A stretch of 64,000 nt of DNA from Rhynchopus sp. YZ270_cl-10 (GCA_964035575.1 OZ037835.1:1302001-1366000), one strand, 5' to 3'; numbered from the stretch's first letter, positions 30,694 to 41,359 are shown. Program-made: numbers and translations. The notes: generated by a model not told the origin, from the letters alone.

Positions 30694-31254
30694 ATGTCTC
30701 TTCGCCTTTTTATTACGGGGCGCACCCTATGCAGACACGTACCCAGGCCACATCCTTTTTATTCACCCGCATTTCTTACAGTAGAGAGACAACAGAGGGG
30801 AGTACAGACCATGTCGAAGCGTAGCGCAGAGAAGACAGAGGGGCAGGTTGCCAAGAAGCAGAAGCTTGAGAAGGCTGCGAGCGAGGAAGAGGCGGAGGCG
30901 GAGGGGGAGGTGACCATCTACCACAACCCGCGCTGTTCGAAGTCCCGTGAGACGCTTGCGCTGCTGAAGGACAAAGGCGCCGCAGTGAAGGTAGTGGAAT
31001 ACCTGAAGGAGCCCCTCAACGAGGAGCAGTTGACAGCGCTTCTTGCGGTGCTCGGGAAAGCCCCGCGCGACATTTTGCGTAAAGCGGAAGCAGAGTACAA
31101 GGCAGAGAAGCTCAGCAGCACAGACCTCTCCGACGCAGACTTGGTTGCAAAGATCGCGGAATTCCCGAAGTTGATGGAGCGTCCCATTGTTGAATATGCA
31201 GGGAAGGCCGTCATCGGACGCCCGCCTTCCAACATCGACGCACTGTTCGACTGA
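30694..31254 (+). CDS. ArsC-like (arsenate reductase/Spx family) protein
   Basis: From the first Met the product is 186 residues. Met40 (30811) is an alternative start in a good context. The ArsC thioredoxin-like fold starts near residue 73 with VTIYHNPRCSKSRETLALL: Cys81 is the catalytic-type cysteine and CSKS matches the ArsC active loop. The C-terminal RPIVEYAGKAVIGRPP matches the family's RPIV...KAVIGRPP segment, including the arginines that bind oxyanion. The extra N-terminus (MSLRLFITGRTLCRHVPRP...) is basic and hydroxylated, like a mitochondrial presequence. The stretch after Met40 has a KKQKLEK cluster. Two starts could give two locations. The likely role is glutaredoxin-dependent arsenate reduction or a related redox function. 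Confidence 0.8.
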   Translation: MSLRLFITGRTLCRHVPRPHPFYSPAFLTVERQQRGVQTMSKRSAEKTEGQVAKKQKLEKAASEEEAEAEGEVTIYHNPRCSKSRETLALLKDKGAAVKVVEYLKEPLNEEQLTALLAVLGKAPRDILRKAEAEYKAEKLSSTDLSDADLVAKIAEFPKLMERPIVEYAGKAVIGRPPSNIDALFD

Positions 31255-31500
31255 AGAGGGTTTTGGTGCAGTTTTTAAGAAGGATGCCGACAAAAAAAAA
31301 ACGTATTTGAGTGACTTTAGGGACAGTGGAGCTTGCGCATATATGGCAACGACACTCCAACAATTTTTCAAAAAAAAAAGAATGTAGCATTATGCATCCC
31401 ACCCCCCTGAGTGACCCCTTTGCAATCTACCCCAGAGTCTATTATGTATTCTTATTTTCACATACAGGAAGGGGAACAAAAAAAAAGGGGCACAGAAAAA

Positions 31501-32808
31501 ATGCCAGCCTTGAGTGCGGAAAGTGTTTCAGCTGTCGTGGAGAGGCTTGCGACGAAGGCGCGAGAGTATGATATCGAGTACGACGGATTCTTCTCGAACC
31601 ATGCGGCATGGATGATCGTCCCTAACGTGCGTTGCGGTGTGTCTGAAGAGGTAGTGTGTGAACGTCTTGCGTGGTACAGTACGAAGCTGCACCCTGCTGC
31701 AGTTGTCTCTGCTGTACGTGCCTTCTCTTCTGCGGAGCTGGACGCTGCGGTTAATGGGGAAAATCGCAACTTCAGCGCGATGCGTGCGTTCTATGACGCA
31801 GAAATCGCAGCAGAGACTGCACGACAGGGTGGCAACACGGCTGCTGCACTCGATGTCATCGTGTCGCAACACCTCCCACGCGCAGCGCGTGGCTGCATCG
31901 GTGCCGCGCTGCATGCGATTCTCGAGCTTGGTGTCGGTGTCGAAGGTGCGTCCAGTATACTCACTGCGAACGGCCTCGCCTACGTAACGACGAGGTCCTG
32001 GCGCGAGCATGATGTGCACAAGACGGAGTATGCCCCCGAGGCAAACCTGCTCACCCCCCTCCGTGCGTGGTGTGAAGACGTCCTCAAGGAGAGTGGCAAG
32101 GCCGAGCTGCGCCACGCATGGGACACCATTGGACACATCCCATGGCCGATCGGCGCCTTCCAGCAGCGTATGCTGCGCTGTCTGCAGAGCCTCACAACAC
32201 TGACACAGCACAGTGTCGTGCTGCCCGCATCTGCACCAACATGCGACGTGGCAGGTCTCCCCAAGCACTACGGACTAGACGACGCCTTCCTGCTGGCGGC
32301 AGTTGCGGTCAAGCAAAGCAACAACGAATTCTTCGTTGTACACGGCCTCACCTCACTGTGGGCGGTACGGCAGGTACTGCTCAACGTGCCGTCCCTCTCG
32401 CATGAGGCCAGGTGTGAGATGGTAGGGTCGTGGACACGTGGCTTCTTCTGCGCCTTTGCTGCAGAAGCACTCCCGGGGGCAGCGAACCTGCTTCCGTGTT
32501 TCTCTCTGATTGAATCGCATGATGTTGCAGCACTGGTGTCTCAGTATGGTAGGGACCCTGCGGCTGAAGGCCCTGAGACGTGGGATGCTGTGGTGCGGGT
32601 AGCTGCAGAGCAGTACTGGAAGGAGGAGCACATCCTGAAGGCGATCTGGATGCTGAGAGAGACTGCGCGTGAGCTGCCTGCCGCTGTTGAGGCGGTGCTC
32701 TTTGCTACCGCGTACCATCTTGCGCACTTTGTTGCGGAAGACTTTGGCGTCAATGCCCGCGCGCACCCCGAAGAAAACACTCTGCGCTTTGCGAAGGTGG
32801 AAATCTAA
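31501..32808 (+). CDS. Questin oxidase-like (DUF4243) family protein
   Basis: The 435-residue protein starts at an ATG in an A-rich context; an in-frame ATG at 31411 would add 30 unlikely residues. Family-like landmarks are YDGFFSNHAAWMIVPNVRCGVSEEVVCERLAWY near residues 25-57, GCIGAALHAILELGVGVEGA near 125-145, FFVVHGLTSLWAVRQVL near 280-296 and AAEQYWKEEHILKAIWMLRE near 365-384. Conserved His residues at these four places fit the all-helical questin oxidase/AflY-type fold. Members in fungi carry out Baeyer-Villiger-type ring cleavage in polyketide pathways. No polyketide genes are nearby, so substrate and pathway here are unknown. No targeting signal or intron. Confidence 0.6.
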   Translation: MPALSAESVSAVVERLATKAREYDIEYDGFFSNHAAWMIVPNVRCGVSEEVVCERLAWYSTKLHPAAVVSAVRAFSSAELDAAVNGENRNFSAMRAFYDAEIAAETARQGGNTAAALDVIVSQHLPRAARGCIGAALHAILELGVGVEGASSILTANGLAYVTTRSWREHDVHKTEYAPEANLLTPLRAWCEDVLKESGKAELRHAWDTIGHIPWPIGAFQQRMLRCLQSLTTLTQHSVVLPASAPTCDVAGLPKHYGLDDAFLLAAVAVKQSNNEFFVVHGLTSLWAVRQVLLNVPSLSHEARCEMVGSWTRGFFCAFAAEALPGAANLLPCFSLIESHDVAALVSQYGRDPAAEGPETWDAVVRVAAEQYWKEEHILKAIWMLRETARELPAAVEAVLFATAYHLAHFVAEDFGVNARAHPEENTLRFAKVEI

Positions 32809-33038
32809 CCTCACATTCAGATGCAAATTATGTCTTGCAACACGGTCCTACACACGCGTGTGTCCCTTCAAATCCAAAAAAAAAAAACTGTATTCTCTAT
32901 TGCGGTTAACGGTACGGCCTGATGCAAGAGAAAGCCTCGTGCCTTCTTCCCACCATGATTGCCTCCTTCAGTGTTCTGATGGCCTCTCCTACTCCCACAA
33001 CCCCACCACACAACAGAGCAACACAAAAGGAAGACAAA

Positions 33039-34150
33039 ATGGAAGTAGTTATCAAGGACTGTGCAGACAACTCGTACGTGATAGAGGTGGGTGTGGATGA
33101 CACAACGGAGACGATGCGGCAGAAGGTGGCGTCTGCAGTAGGGTTGGCTGAGGACAGCTTCCACATGGGCTTCGGAGGGAAGGAGGAAGGAGACGACATC
33201 ACGCAGCTGAGTGCTGGGGACGCAATCATCCTCACGAAAACTAAGAAGGTCGAGGCCAGAGCAGAGCTTCACGCGTTGGGTGAGACGGACATCACGGCAG
33301 AGCGGTTGGAGGAGGTGGAGGATCCTGAGGTGGCGTGTTTGCTTCTGCAGGCGGAAGTTGCGCTGTCATTCCAGATTACTTCTTGGCGAGTTCATCGTTA
33401 ACGAGACTTGATCTGAGTGCTGTGTCGTGTGTGACGGAAGTTGGTGATAGCTTTCTGTACAGTTGCACCTCGTTGACAAGCATCGACCTGTCTGGCTTGA
33501 GCAATGTGACGCGCATCGGTAGCTGCTTTCTCTCCGACTGCAAAGGCTTAACCACTCTGGATCTCTTACCACTGAGCAACGTGACAGAACTCGGTGGCTG
33601 CTTTCTCCACGGCTGCAAAGGTTTTACCACTTTGGATCTTTTACCACTGAGCAACTTGACGCACATCAGTTACTCCTTTCTCCACAGCTGCTCAGGCTTA
33701 TCCACTCTGGATCTTTCGCCACTCAGCAACGTGACAGAAGTCGGCGATAGCTTTCTCAACGGCTGCGAAGGTTTAACCACTCTGGATCTTTCAGCATTCA
33801 GGAACTTGACGCGCATCGGTAGCGACTTTCTCTCCAACTGCGAAGGTTTAACCACTCTGGATCTTTCGCCACTCAGCAACGTGACAGAAGTCGACGATAG
33901 CTTTCTCAACGGCTGCGAAGGTTTAACCACTCTGGATCTTTCAGCACTCAGCAGGGTCAAGGTTATTGGTGCGCACTTTCTTAGGAACTGCACTTCGTTG
34001 AAGAGTCTTCACCTTACCGGCTGCAGCAGTGCTGTGTCCGACACAGTAGTGAAGTGCAAGCTGAGGGAGCTTGTGGTTGAAGCACGTCCGAAGCGCAGCA
34101 GAGACGAATCCCCCCAGCAAGCACACAAACGGCAGAGACACGCACATTGA
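33039..34150 (+). pseudogene. Frameshifted third leucine-rich repeat gene (LRR3)
   Basis: The ubiquitin-like N-terminus (MEVVIKDCADNSYVIEVG) and linker match LRR1 and LRR2 until AEVALSF. One base is missing near 33362 relative to the paralogues, and the leucine-rich repeats continue in the next frame to a stop at 34150. About eight repeats follow, with consensus CEGLTTLDLSPLSNVTEVGDSFL, clearly diverged from LRR1/LRR2. The C-terminus (PKRSRDESPQQAHKRQRHAH) lacks the CaaX-like end and is basic. The long open second frame means that the frameshift is recent, an assembly error, or bypassed. Homology to the other copies begins only about 45 bp upstream of the ATG, so the conserved leader is absent. 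Confidence 0.7.
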
Positions 34151-34599
34151 CGATGAGGTGTGCTGCATAACGGGCTTCCTCAAGTCGCTCTTCCAACGAA
34201 GGCAGACATGGTGGCAGTTTAGTGAGGACACATCAGTTGGCAAATGTTTGTTTAATGTTGATGAGTGTAGCATCGGTTTGTAATGTGGTCCACGTTTTTG
34301 TGGGAATTGTCAAGATCTTGATCACAAAGATGAAGATTTGGGCTGTGTGAAATGTTTGTCTTCTTTGCCTTGTCGGGTGTGTGCACTGTATGTGAAACAA
34401 CTGTGGATCTGCAGGTACGTGCTCTGATGTTTATTCAGTGTGGTGTGTTGTGGTTTTGTTATGTTTTTACGCTTTTTTACGTTTGTAGAAGAAGGGACCT
34501 TGCGAACATTCTTTCGCAGGTGGGTACAAGCTGTCACCGTGGCACTCACTTCCCAATCTCTCCCCTGTTTTTTTTTTTCATGCACTTCCACTAGACACC

Positions 34600-35184
34600 C
34601 TACTGGTGCTCGAAGTCGAAGGATGTCCTCGAGGTGTCCTCACGTTCCTTCAGACCTCCTTCATAGCACACTACTCTCCCTCCCCCCCCTCCACTCTCAG
34701 ATTTCCCCCCCTTCCTCCCCCCTGCCCCCCCTCCCCCCCAACTTTGCTCACACACAGTGGAGAAACACCATCGCCACACTCCGATAACCTTCACCATCCC
34801 CCGACATTGTCGCTTCTCCTTCATTCAGAAGCACCTTGGTCTTCAAGACACCACCCTCTCCCACACTGTGACCTCCCGACACCGTCACCACCTACCTGCC
34901 AACCTGCGTTACAAACACCGGACACCTCTTACACACACACAGCCGGACAGCGGACAGTATCGCCATTTGACACCTTGCTCATTCTACAAGCTTCACCTTC
35001 CGACACAAAGTCCTTCATTTATTTGCTCCTACACCGTGACCTCCCTGTACACACCCGGGCCGTATCGCCACACTCGACACGGAGCCCCCACCACCTACTC
35101 AACAACCCTTCACACCTCTCGACACAAAGTCCTTCATTCATTCTGCTCCTGCACCGTGAACCTCCCGACATCACCACCTAACCA
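34600..35184 (+). other. CT-rich leader with degenerate repeats
   Basis: The spacer before the next gene is strongly pyrimidine- and C-rich, with T runs around 34566-34578. It contains two imperfect copies of ACACAAAGTCCTTCATT followed by GCTCCTACACCGTGA (35000-35043 and 35121-35161). ORFs across it have low-complexity composition. It probably holds the transcript leader or acceptor tract of the gene at 35185. Confidence 0.5.
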
Positions 35185-36783
35185 ATGAGACAAGCGTTGA
35201 CCTGGCGTGAGAAGCGATACTGCAAGCAGGTGTACGATGCTTACGTAGCAGAACGTGGCCTCGCGTATATGTCCGTTGCCGAGGATGGACTGTACCGCAC
35301 GGACCATATTGGCTACGTCAAAGGGCTCCTCGCGCTTCTTGGACAGCACCCTCTCCGGGATGAAGACGTACGCAAACTCATTAGAGGCACTTCCTACTGT
35401 GCCTCGCGTGCGCTTAGCTGCGAGGACGTTTATTATATTATGTCGCGTGTAAAGCGGACCACAATCTCTGCTGCACCTGGTACACCTCCTCTTGAAATTG
35501 ATGATCTCCTCACGCCACAGCCTCCGTCTGCACCGAAAACACCGCCAAAGACGGTTGAAGTGGAGGACGAAACGCCAAAATCACCGTTATCAGTTTTGGC
35601 ACCACCGGAGGTGTTTGGAGCCTTCAAGAAGGCACTGCAGAAGCGGAGTGAGGTGGAGGAGGAGGAGGAGAAGGAAAAGGTGAAGGTGAATCTGGAGGTG
35701 GTGGCATCCCCGACTTCGGTTGCTCGGTATACCCCTACAGAGGCTGCGCTGTTGACCCAATGTTTCGACCGTTTTGTTCATATTCTGCGTCTCAGCGAAG
35801 GCCAGCTGCGTTACTGTTTTAAACGCCTTCTCCGCTACCGTGCCTGCCGTGCTGCCAATTCGCATCCCCCTATAAGACCCACCCCTGATAATGCAAATAT
35901 CGATCTTCTCACTCCAAAGCACCCCGCAAATACTTCCTCCAGGCATCTCTCGATTGTTTCCAGGTTAGAGCTTGGGGTGCAATCCCGAAAGCAGATTCGC
36001 CCTGAAGAGATTGATCCGTTTACTGTAGAGAGAAACCGATATGAGCGGGCTACACAACGTGCAGAAGAGCGACTCCGAAATGCGTCAGAAAAGCTGGCAA
36101 AGGTGCGCGCTGCAGGGGTGGCTACATCAAGGATATTTGAAGCGGCGGCAGAGCTCTCCAGAGAGGCACTGAAGAGAACCACTTCTACTAGAGACTGCGT
36201 TGCCTTTGCTACAGAACAAGCTGAGCTATATAGAAAATCTGCTATAGAAAGTGTTCAAACAAACTGTTTAGAAGGATCTATTACATTGCGTGAAGTGGTC
36301 TCAAAGGTTCCCCGGGTGAAGAAGGTAATAAAAGCGCAAACCAAAGTACATAAGGAATTGACAGCGCTTCTCGCTTCAGTTGAAGAAGCCGATGTGCGGG
36401 CGGCAGACACATGGAAGCGGAACTACCCTTCGAAAATGGCGCGCATCAAAGCGCACGTTGCGATATCGTCTCCATCTCGCGCGGCGACAATCCCGCAGCC
36501 CCCTTCTGCTTCAGAAAAACGACGTCGAGTTGTGGGGCACATCTACAATAGCACAGCAGATTCAAAACGAGGTGTGTTCATCCCGAAGCGAGAGGTGGGG
36601 AAAGGAGGAGAAGAAGGGCAGACGGAGGGGGCGGTCTCGGAGGTGGGGAGTGGGCAGGGTGGTCTGGGGGAGATGATGTGTTTTTACACCACGCGCGGTC
36701 GGGGTAAGGAGGGAGGAGGTGGCAGGCGTGGTGGTGGCAGCAACGCTGCAATGGATTACTATTCATTGCTGAGGTCCTGTTGA
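35185..36783 (+). CDS. Hypothetical protein with coiled coil and basic motif
   Basis: The 532-residue protein shows no recognised family. Residues 1-92 form a helical domain (MRQALTWREKRYCKQVYDAYVAERGL...). Residues 100-180 are Pro/Glu-rich (TPPKTVEVEDETPKSPLS, then SEVEEEEEKEK). A second helical region at about 184-220 repeats the pattern FDRFVHILRLSEGQLRYCFKRLL. A coiled coil spans roughly 280-330 (ERATQRAEERLRNASEKLAKV). The tail has SEKRRRVVG, a candidate nuclear signal, followed by Gly-rich sequence. Codon composition and length support a real gene. A structural or nuclear scaffold role is only a guess. The start is the first ATG after the CT-rich leader. Confidence 0.65.
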   Translation: MRQALTWREKRYCKQVYDAYVAERGLAYMSVAEDGLYRTDHIGYVKGLLALLGQHPLRDEDVRKLIRGTSYCASRALSCEDVYYIMSRVKRTTISAAPGTPPLEIDDLLTPQPPSAPKTPPKTVEVEDETPKSPLSVLAPPEVFGAFKKALQKRSEVEEEEEKEKVKVNLEVVASPTSVARYTPTEAALLTQCFDRFVHILRLSEGQLRYCFKRLLRYRACRAANSHPPIRPTPDNANIDLLTPKHPANTSSRHLSIVSRLELGVQSRKQIRPEEIDPFTVERNRYERATQRAEERLRNASEKLAKVRAAGVATSRIFEAAAELSREALKRTTSTRDCVAFATEQAELYRKSAIESVQTNCLEGSITLREVVSKVPRVKKVIKAQTKVHKELTALLASVEEADVRAADTWKRNYPSKMARIKAHVAISSPSRAATIPQPPSASEKRRRVVGHIYNSTADSKRGVFIPKREVGKGGEEGQTEGAVSEVGSGQGGLGEMMCFYTTRGRGKEGGGGRRGGGSNAAMDYYSLLRSC

Positions 36784-37110
36784 AGAGGTGAAAAAAGATT
36801 GTTGGGTTCAAAGGAGAGGGAAGGGGGGTACATTCGCAAAGCTCACACATAAAAGGTCATTGACGGAATGCCACCAGGCGTGGAGTATGCGGCTTAATTT
36901 TGACTCAGCACATGGAGAATTTTACTAGGTCAGGACAATGTAAGGATTGACAGATTGAGAGCTCTTTCTCGATCCATTGTGTGGTGGTGCATGGCCGCTG
37001 CCTACGGATTGAGGTTGACTCAACACGGTTGCCACCATGTTTTGACCCTTCCGTTGTCACGGAGGGGCGGTTTTTTTCCCCCCCAGTGTGCCCACCCCCC
37101 CCAGGGGTTA

Positions 37111-38355
37111 GGGGGAGCCACCAAAGGCGTTTTGCTGTCCAAAACCCATTTTTTTGAAATTTCGGTGAAGAAATCCGCTAAAATAGGCGTACCTGGCCGC
37201 AAATCGCCCTGGGGATCACCCATATATCCCAATAAACCACCTGACGACCTTCACAGAGCATTTCTTGTCCCAAAAAAATGGGTTTTTTGTGAAAAAACAC
37301 CCCAAAAGTGCGTAACGCTCGCGTAACGCTTGGGGGCCAAAATTTAGCACTTGCCAAGAAATTTCTCTTATCAGACAAAACTCCTTCTAAACACCCGAAA
37401 AACACCTCAGTCCACATCCGCTGGGGTCCCGGGGTGGAAATGTATGGTTTTTGGGGCTTTTAGGGGTCCTGGGAGGGTCCCAGGCGTATTTATGAGGGAC
37501 GGAACCGCTTATAATGCCCGAAATTACCTCTTTTTTAGGGTGCTTTTTCACCTTAAAAATTCAAAAAAAAGTGCTCAGACAATCACAGAAGTGACAAAAC
37601 CCCCTCGGAACTACTCGCCAGACCCCCTGCGGGGTGGAGAATCATATTTGCGATCACTTTTTCGGCTATTTTTCCCGAAATAATCACGTGCCTCACTTGT
37701 GCCTCACTTGTCCCAAAATGGCCTAAAATACCCCATTTTGGGACAAGTGGGACAAAAGTGGGACACGGGGTTATTTTAGGCAAAATAGCCCAAAAAGTGA
37801 TCGCAAATATGATTCTCCACCCCGCAGGGGGTCTAGCGAGTAGTTCCGAGGGGGTTTTGTCACTTCTGTGATTGTCTGAGCACTTTTTTTTGAATTTTTA
37901 AGGTGAAAAAGCACCCTAAAAAAGAGGTAATTTCGGGCATTATAAGCGGTTCCGTCCCTCATAAATACGCCTGGGACCCTCCCAGGACCCCTAAAAGCCC
38001 CAAAAACCATACATTTCCACCCCGGGACCCCAGCGGATGTGGACTGAGGTGTTTTTCGGGTGTTTAGAAGGAGTTTTGTCTGATAAGAGAAATTTCTTGG
38101 CAAGTGTTAAATTTTGGCCCCCAAGCGTTACGCGAGCGTTACGCACTTTTGGGGTGTTTTTTCACAAAAAATCGATTTTTTTGGGACAAGAAATGCTCTG
38201 TGAAGGTCGTCGGGTGGTTTATTGGGATATATGGGTGATCCCCAGGGCGATTTGCGGCCAGGTACGCCCATTTTAGTGGGTTTCTTCACCCAAATTTCAA
38301 AAAAATGGGTTTCGGACAGCAAATCCTTAAGGATTTCCTTATACGTGGCTCCCCC
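37111..38355. mobile_element. 1.25-kb palindromic family 2 element flanked by TA
   Basis: Ends GGGGGAGCCAC and GTGGCTCCCCC are flanked by TA on both sides (37109-37110, 38356-38357). Almost the whole element is palindromic: arms 37111-37685 and 37770-38355 differ at only scattered positions and give near-identical spurious ORFs. The centre contains a nested palindrome (CCCAAAATGGCC and CCATTTTGGG). A single-arm, more diverged relative is at 5062. There is no coding capacity. The structure resembles a foldback transposon of the TA-targeting type. Confidence 0.7.
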
Positions 38356-38773
38356 TACACCCCCCCCTAGTATTCTTTTGTTGAGAGGTGTCATCCATCA
38401 TAGCAGCCTTTCTGGTTCTCTGGTGGCTTTCCTCCCCCCACCCCCCTCTACCTTCCCCTTCCCCCCATCCCAAGTAGTCCCCGTCACATTTCGTTTGTCC
38501 CCTTTGCATTTTCACAAATTGCATCAAATAATAGGTCAAGATGTGAACACTCCCTCCATATGGTCCCAAGAGTGCGAAAAATAGAAAAAATATCTGGAAA
38601 AAAAACCCCCCCCCCCCCCCCCTCCCCACTAACTTTTCCCCCCTTCATGTTTTCAAAATAGAGACGATCTTATTTACCTAAACTACACTACAGTACACCA
38701 TTTACACATCTTCTCCCCTGCCTCTCTCCCCCCCATCCCCTTTCACCTTTTCCAAACTAAAAGAAAGAAAAGA

Positions 38774-38828
38774 GTAGTGGAGTTCAGCCTCGGGTGTCTT
38801 CACTAATACAAACCAAGTTTTCAAAAAA
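38774..38828 (+). repeat. Dispersed leader-like motif, copy 2, just upstream of cyclase 1
   Basis: GTAGTGGAGTTCAGCCTCG then TCACTAATACAAACCAAG and TTTTCAAAAAAAAAC. It ends 27 bp before the ATG of the cyclase-like gene, so here it is very probably within or next to the transcript leader. Confidence 0.6.
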
Positions 38829-38855
38829 AAACAAAAAACAAAACAATCTAAAAAA

Positions 38856-41279
38856 ATGCCGCTTCGCATGAACCTTCCGATTTTCATTGTAATCCTGACA
38901 GCAACCATCATCAGCACTGCCTCCTCTCTTGGTGGTGGGTTGATTCTGTACATGGCAGGCATCTCCTCCTTGGAGGACACCGTCCGCGAGACCGGCCGCA
39001 GTGAGGTAATGGTGCTCCGGAGCCAGGTCGTCACGATTCTTGATGCCTCGAGAAGCCTTATGACGAGCGTCGCACGCTTCATGCACTCCGACGCAGTCCA
39101 CGGCGACGAACTGCAGTGGAACGAGGCGCTCCGCCGCTCCTGGTCCGCCACAGTCTCGACCAACAACCTCCTCTACTTCATCAGCGTCGTCCTGCATCCG
39201 TACCCACCCTTCGAAAACCCCTTCTACTCCACTGTCTGGGGCGACCTCACCCGCGACGGTACTCGGAATATGCTTTGCGGCCATGCCGGCCAACAGCGCA
39301 ACAACTCCATCGTGTACAACCAAACCACCTGGCTTCCGGACAAGGTGATGGTTGGCTCCTACAACTTGAACACAACCTCTGGGGGTGAAGGGGACTATTT
39401 ATATGAGTGGGATGCCTCCTCCGGGTTCACTGGGTGGGCGGCACCGGAGAACTTTGACCCGCGTCTCGGAAAGCTTCCCCCATTCTATGAAAAGCCGTTC
39501 CCTGGGGCGATTGGGGGTTCGCTCTTCCCGCCACAGAAATACCCAGCAATTGATGGATATATCCAGTCGTACACGATGTTCAGTGCAACGTACTTCCCCC
39601 CGCCAGCACCACATCCGTGGAGTGGGTACCGTGCGATTGTGATGAATGTTGGGTTTTTATTTGCAGAATTTCGCCCAATTTTTGAAGCCTTCGGAGCAGA
39701 ACACAAGGGCAAAGGCGCTGCAGTGATGATGGTCGCACGCTCCTCCAACGCCGTTCTTGCGACGACCTCAGGACTGGACATGATCCCCGAATGGTGCCAA
39801 GCGCAGGAAGGTGAAAATGCGTTTACAATGTACCTGGAGGATTGCTACCTCCGTCCAAACGAGGTGTCTAAAGCTATGACCGAGGCGTACGAAGAATCCT
39901 TGAAACTCGTCCTTGGAGGTTTTTACCGTCTCAAGTTGGATGGCGAAGATCATTTTGTACAACGTCTTTCGGTTGAGGAGGATTGGGAGTTGATCTGGGT
40001 TCTTCCAGTTTCCTCTGTGAACGCGCAGGTTCAAGAAGCGTTGTCGCTGCTGTTTGTGTTCACAGCGATAGTGTTGGTGTTTGATATATTGGTGGCGGTG
40101 TGCGAAATGTTTTTTATTGCACGTCCGATTGCGAGTCTTGCCGAATCGGTGCGGTGCTTGCGGAGCTATGAGACAGACGCAGCACAAGATGCCCTTGCGC
40201 AGTACAAAAACGCGTCCATTATGATATTGGAGATGCGTCGTATCGTGGAAGGCATGTTCCTCACCATTGACAGCCTCAAGGAATACGGCATGTTCATCCC
40301 TAACGTGCTCATCCAAGAAGACTCCGATGCCGAGACCGAAGCCTCCCACACCGTGCCCGAAGCCTCCACACACGCCTCCTCGCAACGCTCGTCGAAACGC
40401 TCCTCCGGTACACGCACGTCGCAGTCCTCAGAGGTCTTCAAAGCGATGAAGACGAAAGCCAAGCTGGGCCTGCACCTCGCCCCCAAGCGTATTGCACTGC
40501 TGTCCGTCAGCATCAAGGGGTGGAGCAAGACAGGCGACTCCACGACTGTGATTGTAACCAACCACACCGCACTGTTAAGTTTTATTTCGGGCTGCGCGGC
40601 TCAGAACTCTGGCCACGTCGAGAACTTCTGTGGGGACGACTACCTGGTCGGGTTTAACACGAACAAACAGGTGTCCGACTGTGGCGACAAGAGTGTCTCC
40701 TGTGCCCTTGCCATCCGCACTGACAAGGAATACCTGGCACTCGCTGGGGCTGTATCACAAACAAACATCTCCTGTGGTTGCACAACCGGCAAAGCATTGG
40801 TAGGAAACCTCGGGAACGATACCATCCGCCGCTTCTCCCTGATGACGCCTCTGGTGAAGTGGGCAGACTACCTTGCTGCGTACAACGACCTGATGGGACG
40901 CATGGTCACTGCTGATCACTCCATTACGGGCACAGGGCGCTTCGGGTTTGTGTACGAAACTTATGACCTACTTCTCCGCACTGGGAAGTCACCGACTCTT
41001 GTATCGAACGTCCTCCAGCAGCAACGTGTTGAGGCCGCAGAGTGGATGTACGAGATGGAGGAGGCCGAGCAGGGCAACGCGCTTGGCAGCCAGAACGACT
41101 TCGTCACCGCAGTCCTCTCCCAGAAGTGGGACAAATGCGAAATGCCCAACGGGTTTGCCGACAAGCAAGGCTTCGACCACATCATTTCTGCACATAAGGA
41201 CCGTGAGTTTCACCCAGTCAACGTAGGTGCAGTGCACCGCAGTAATGGTGCCGCCGTGGTACTATCTGATAAACCCTAG
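38856..41279 (+). CDS. Receptor nucleotidyl-cyclase-like membrane protein 1
   Basis: The 807-residue protein has receptor cyclase architecture. A signal anchor lies at about residues 7-34 (LPIFIVILTATIIS...), followed by a large extracellular sensor region (35-390, Cache-like by layout), a second membrane segment near 394-424 (LSLLFVFTAIVLVFDILVAV) and a HAMP-like linker (425-485). A class III cyclase homology domain spans about 540-690, seen as IALLSVSIKGWSKTGD, HVENFCGDDYLVGF and GNLGNDTIRRFSLMTPLVKWADYL. The first metal aspartate of cyclases is replaced (SVSIKGW for xxDIxGF) and the NxxxR transition-state pair is not evident, although the GD of the second site is present. Catalysis is therefore doubtful, and a receptor or dimer-partner role is more likely. 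Confidence 0.75.
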   Translation: MPLRMNLPIFIVILTATIISTASSLGGGLILYMAGISSLEDTVRETGRSEVMVLRSQVVTILDASRSLMTSVARFMHSDAVHGDELQWNEALRRSWSATVSTNNLLYFISVVLHPYPPFENPFYSTVWGDLTRDGTRNMLCGHAGQQRNNSIVYNQTTWLPDKVMVGSYNLNTTSGGEGDYLYEWDASSGFTGWAAPENFDPRLGKLPPFYEKPFPGAIGGSLFPPQKYPAIDGYIQSYTMFSATYFPPPAPHPWSGYRAIVMNVGFLFAEFRPIFEAFGAEHKGKGAAVMMVARSSNAVLATTSGLDMIPEWCQAQEGENAFTMYLEDCYLRPNEVSKAMTEAYEESLKLVLGGFYRLKLDGEDHFVQRLSVEEDWELIWVLPVSSVNAQVQEALSLLFVFTAIVLVFDILVAVCEMFFIARPIASLAESVRCLRSYETDAAQDALAQYKNASIMILEMRRIVEGMFLTIDSLKEYGMFIPNVLIQEDSDAETEASHTVPEASTHASSQRSSKRSSGTRTSQSSEVFKAMKTKAKLGLHLAPKRIALLSVSIKGWSKTGDSTTVIVTNHTALLSFISGCAAQNSGHVENFCGDDYLVGFNTNKQVSDCGDKSVSCALAIRTDKEYLALAGAVSQTNISCGCTTGKALVGNLGNDTIRRFSLMTPLVKWADYLAAYNDLMGRMVTADHSITGTGRFGFVYETYDLLLRTGKSPTLVSNVLQQQRVEAAEWMYEMEEAEQGNALGSQNDFVTAVLSQKWDKCEMPNGFADKQGFDHIISAHKDREFHPVNVGAVHRSNGAAVVLSDKP

Positions 41280-41359
41280 CAGAGAGGACAGGGCGAAGAA
41301 AGGAGGATAGGGTATAGGTGTTCAATGGTACAGTGATTGCCTTGCTGCCTTAAAGGCGG

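Noticed and set aside
34606-35188. Overlapping Ser/Pro/His-rich ORFs of 143-191 codons before the gene at 35185
   Set aside because: Low-complexity CT-rich leader with degenerate repeats; two frames are open because of composition.
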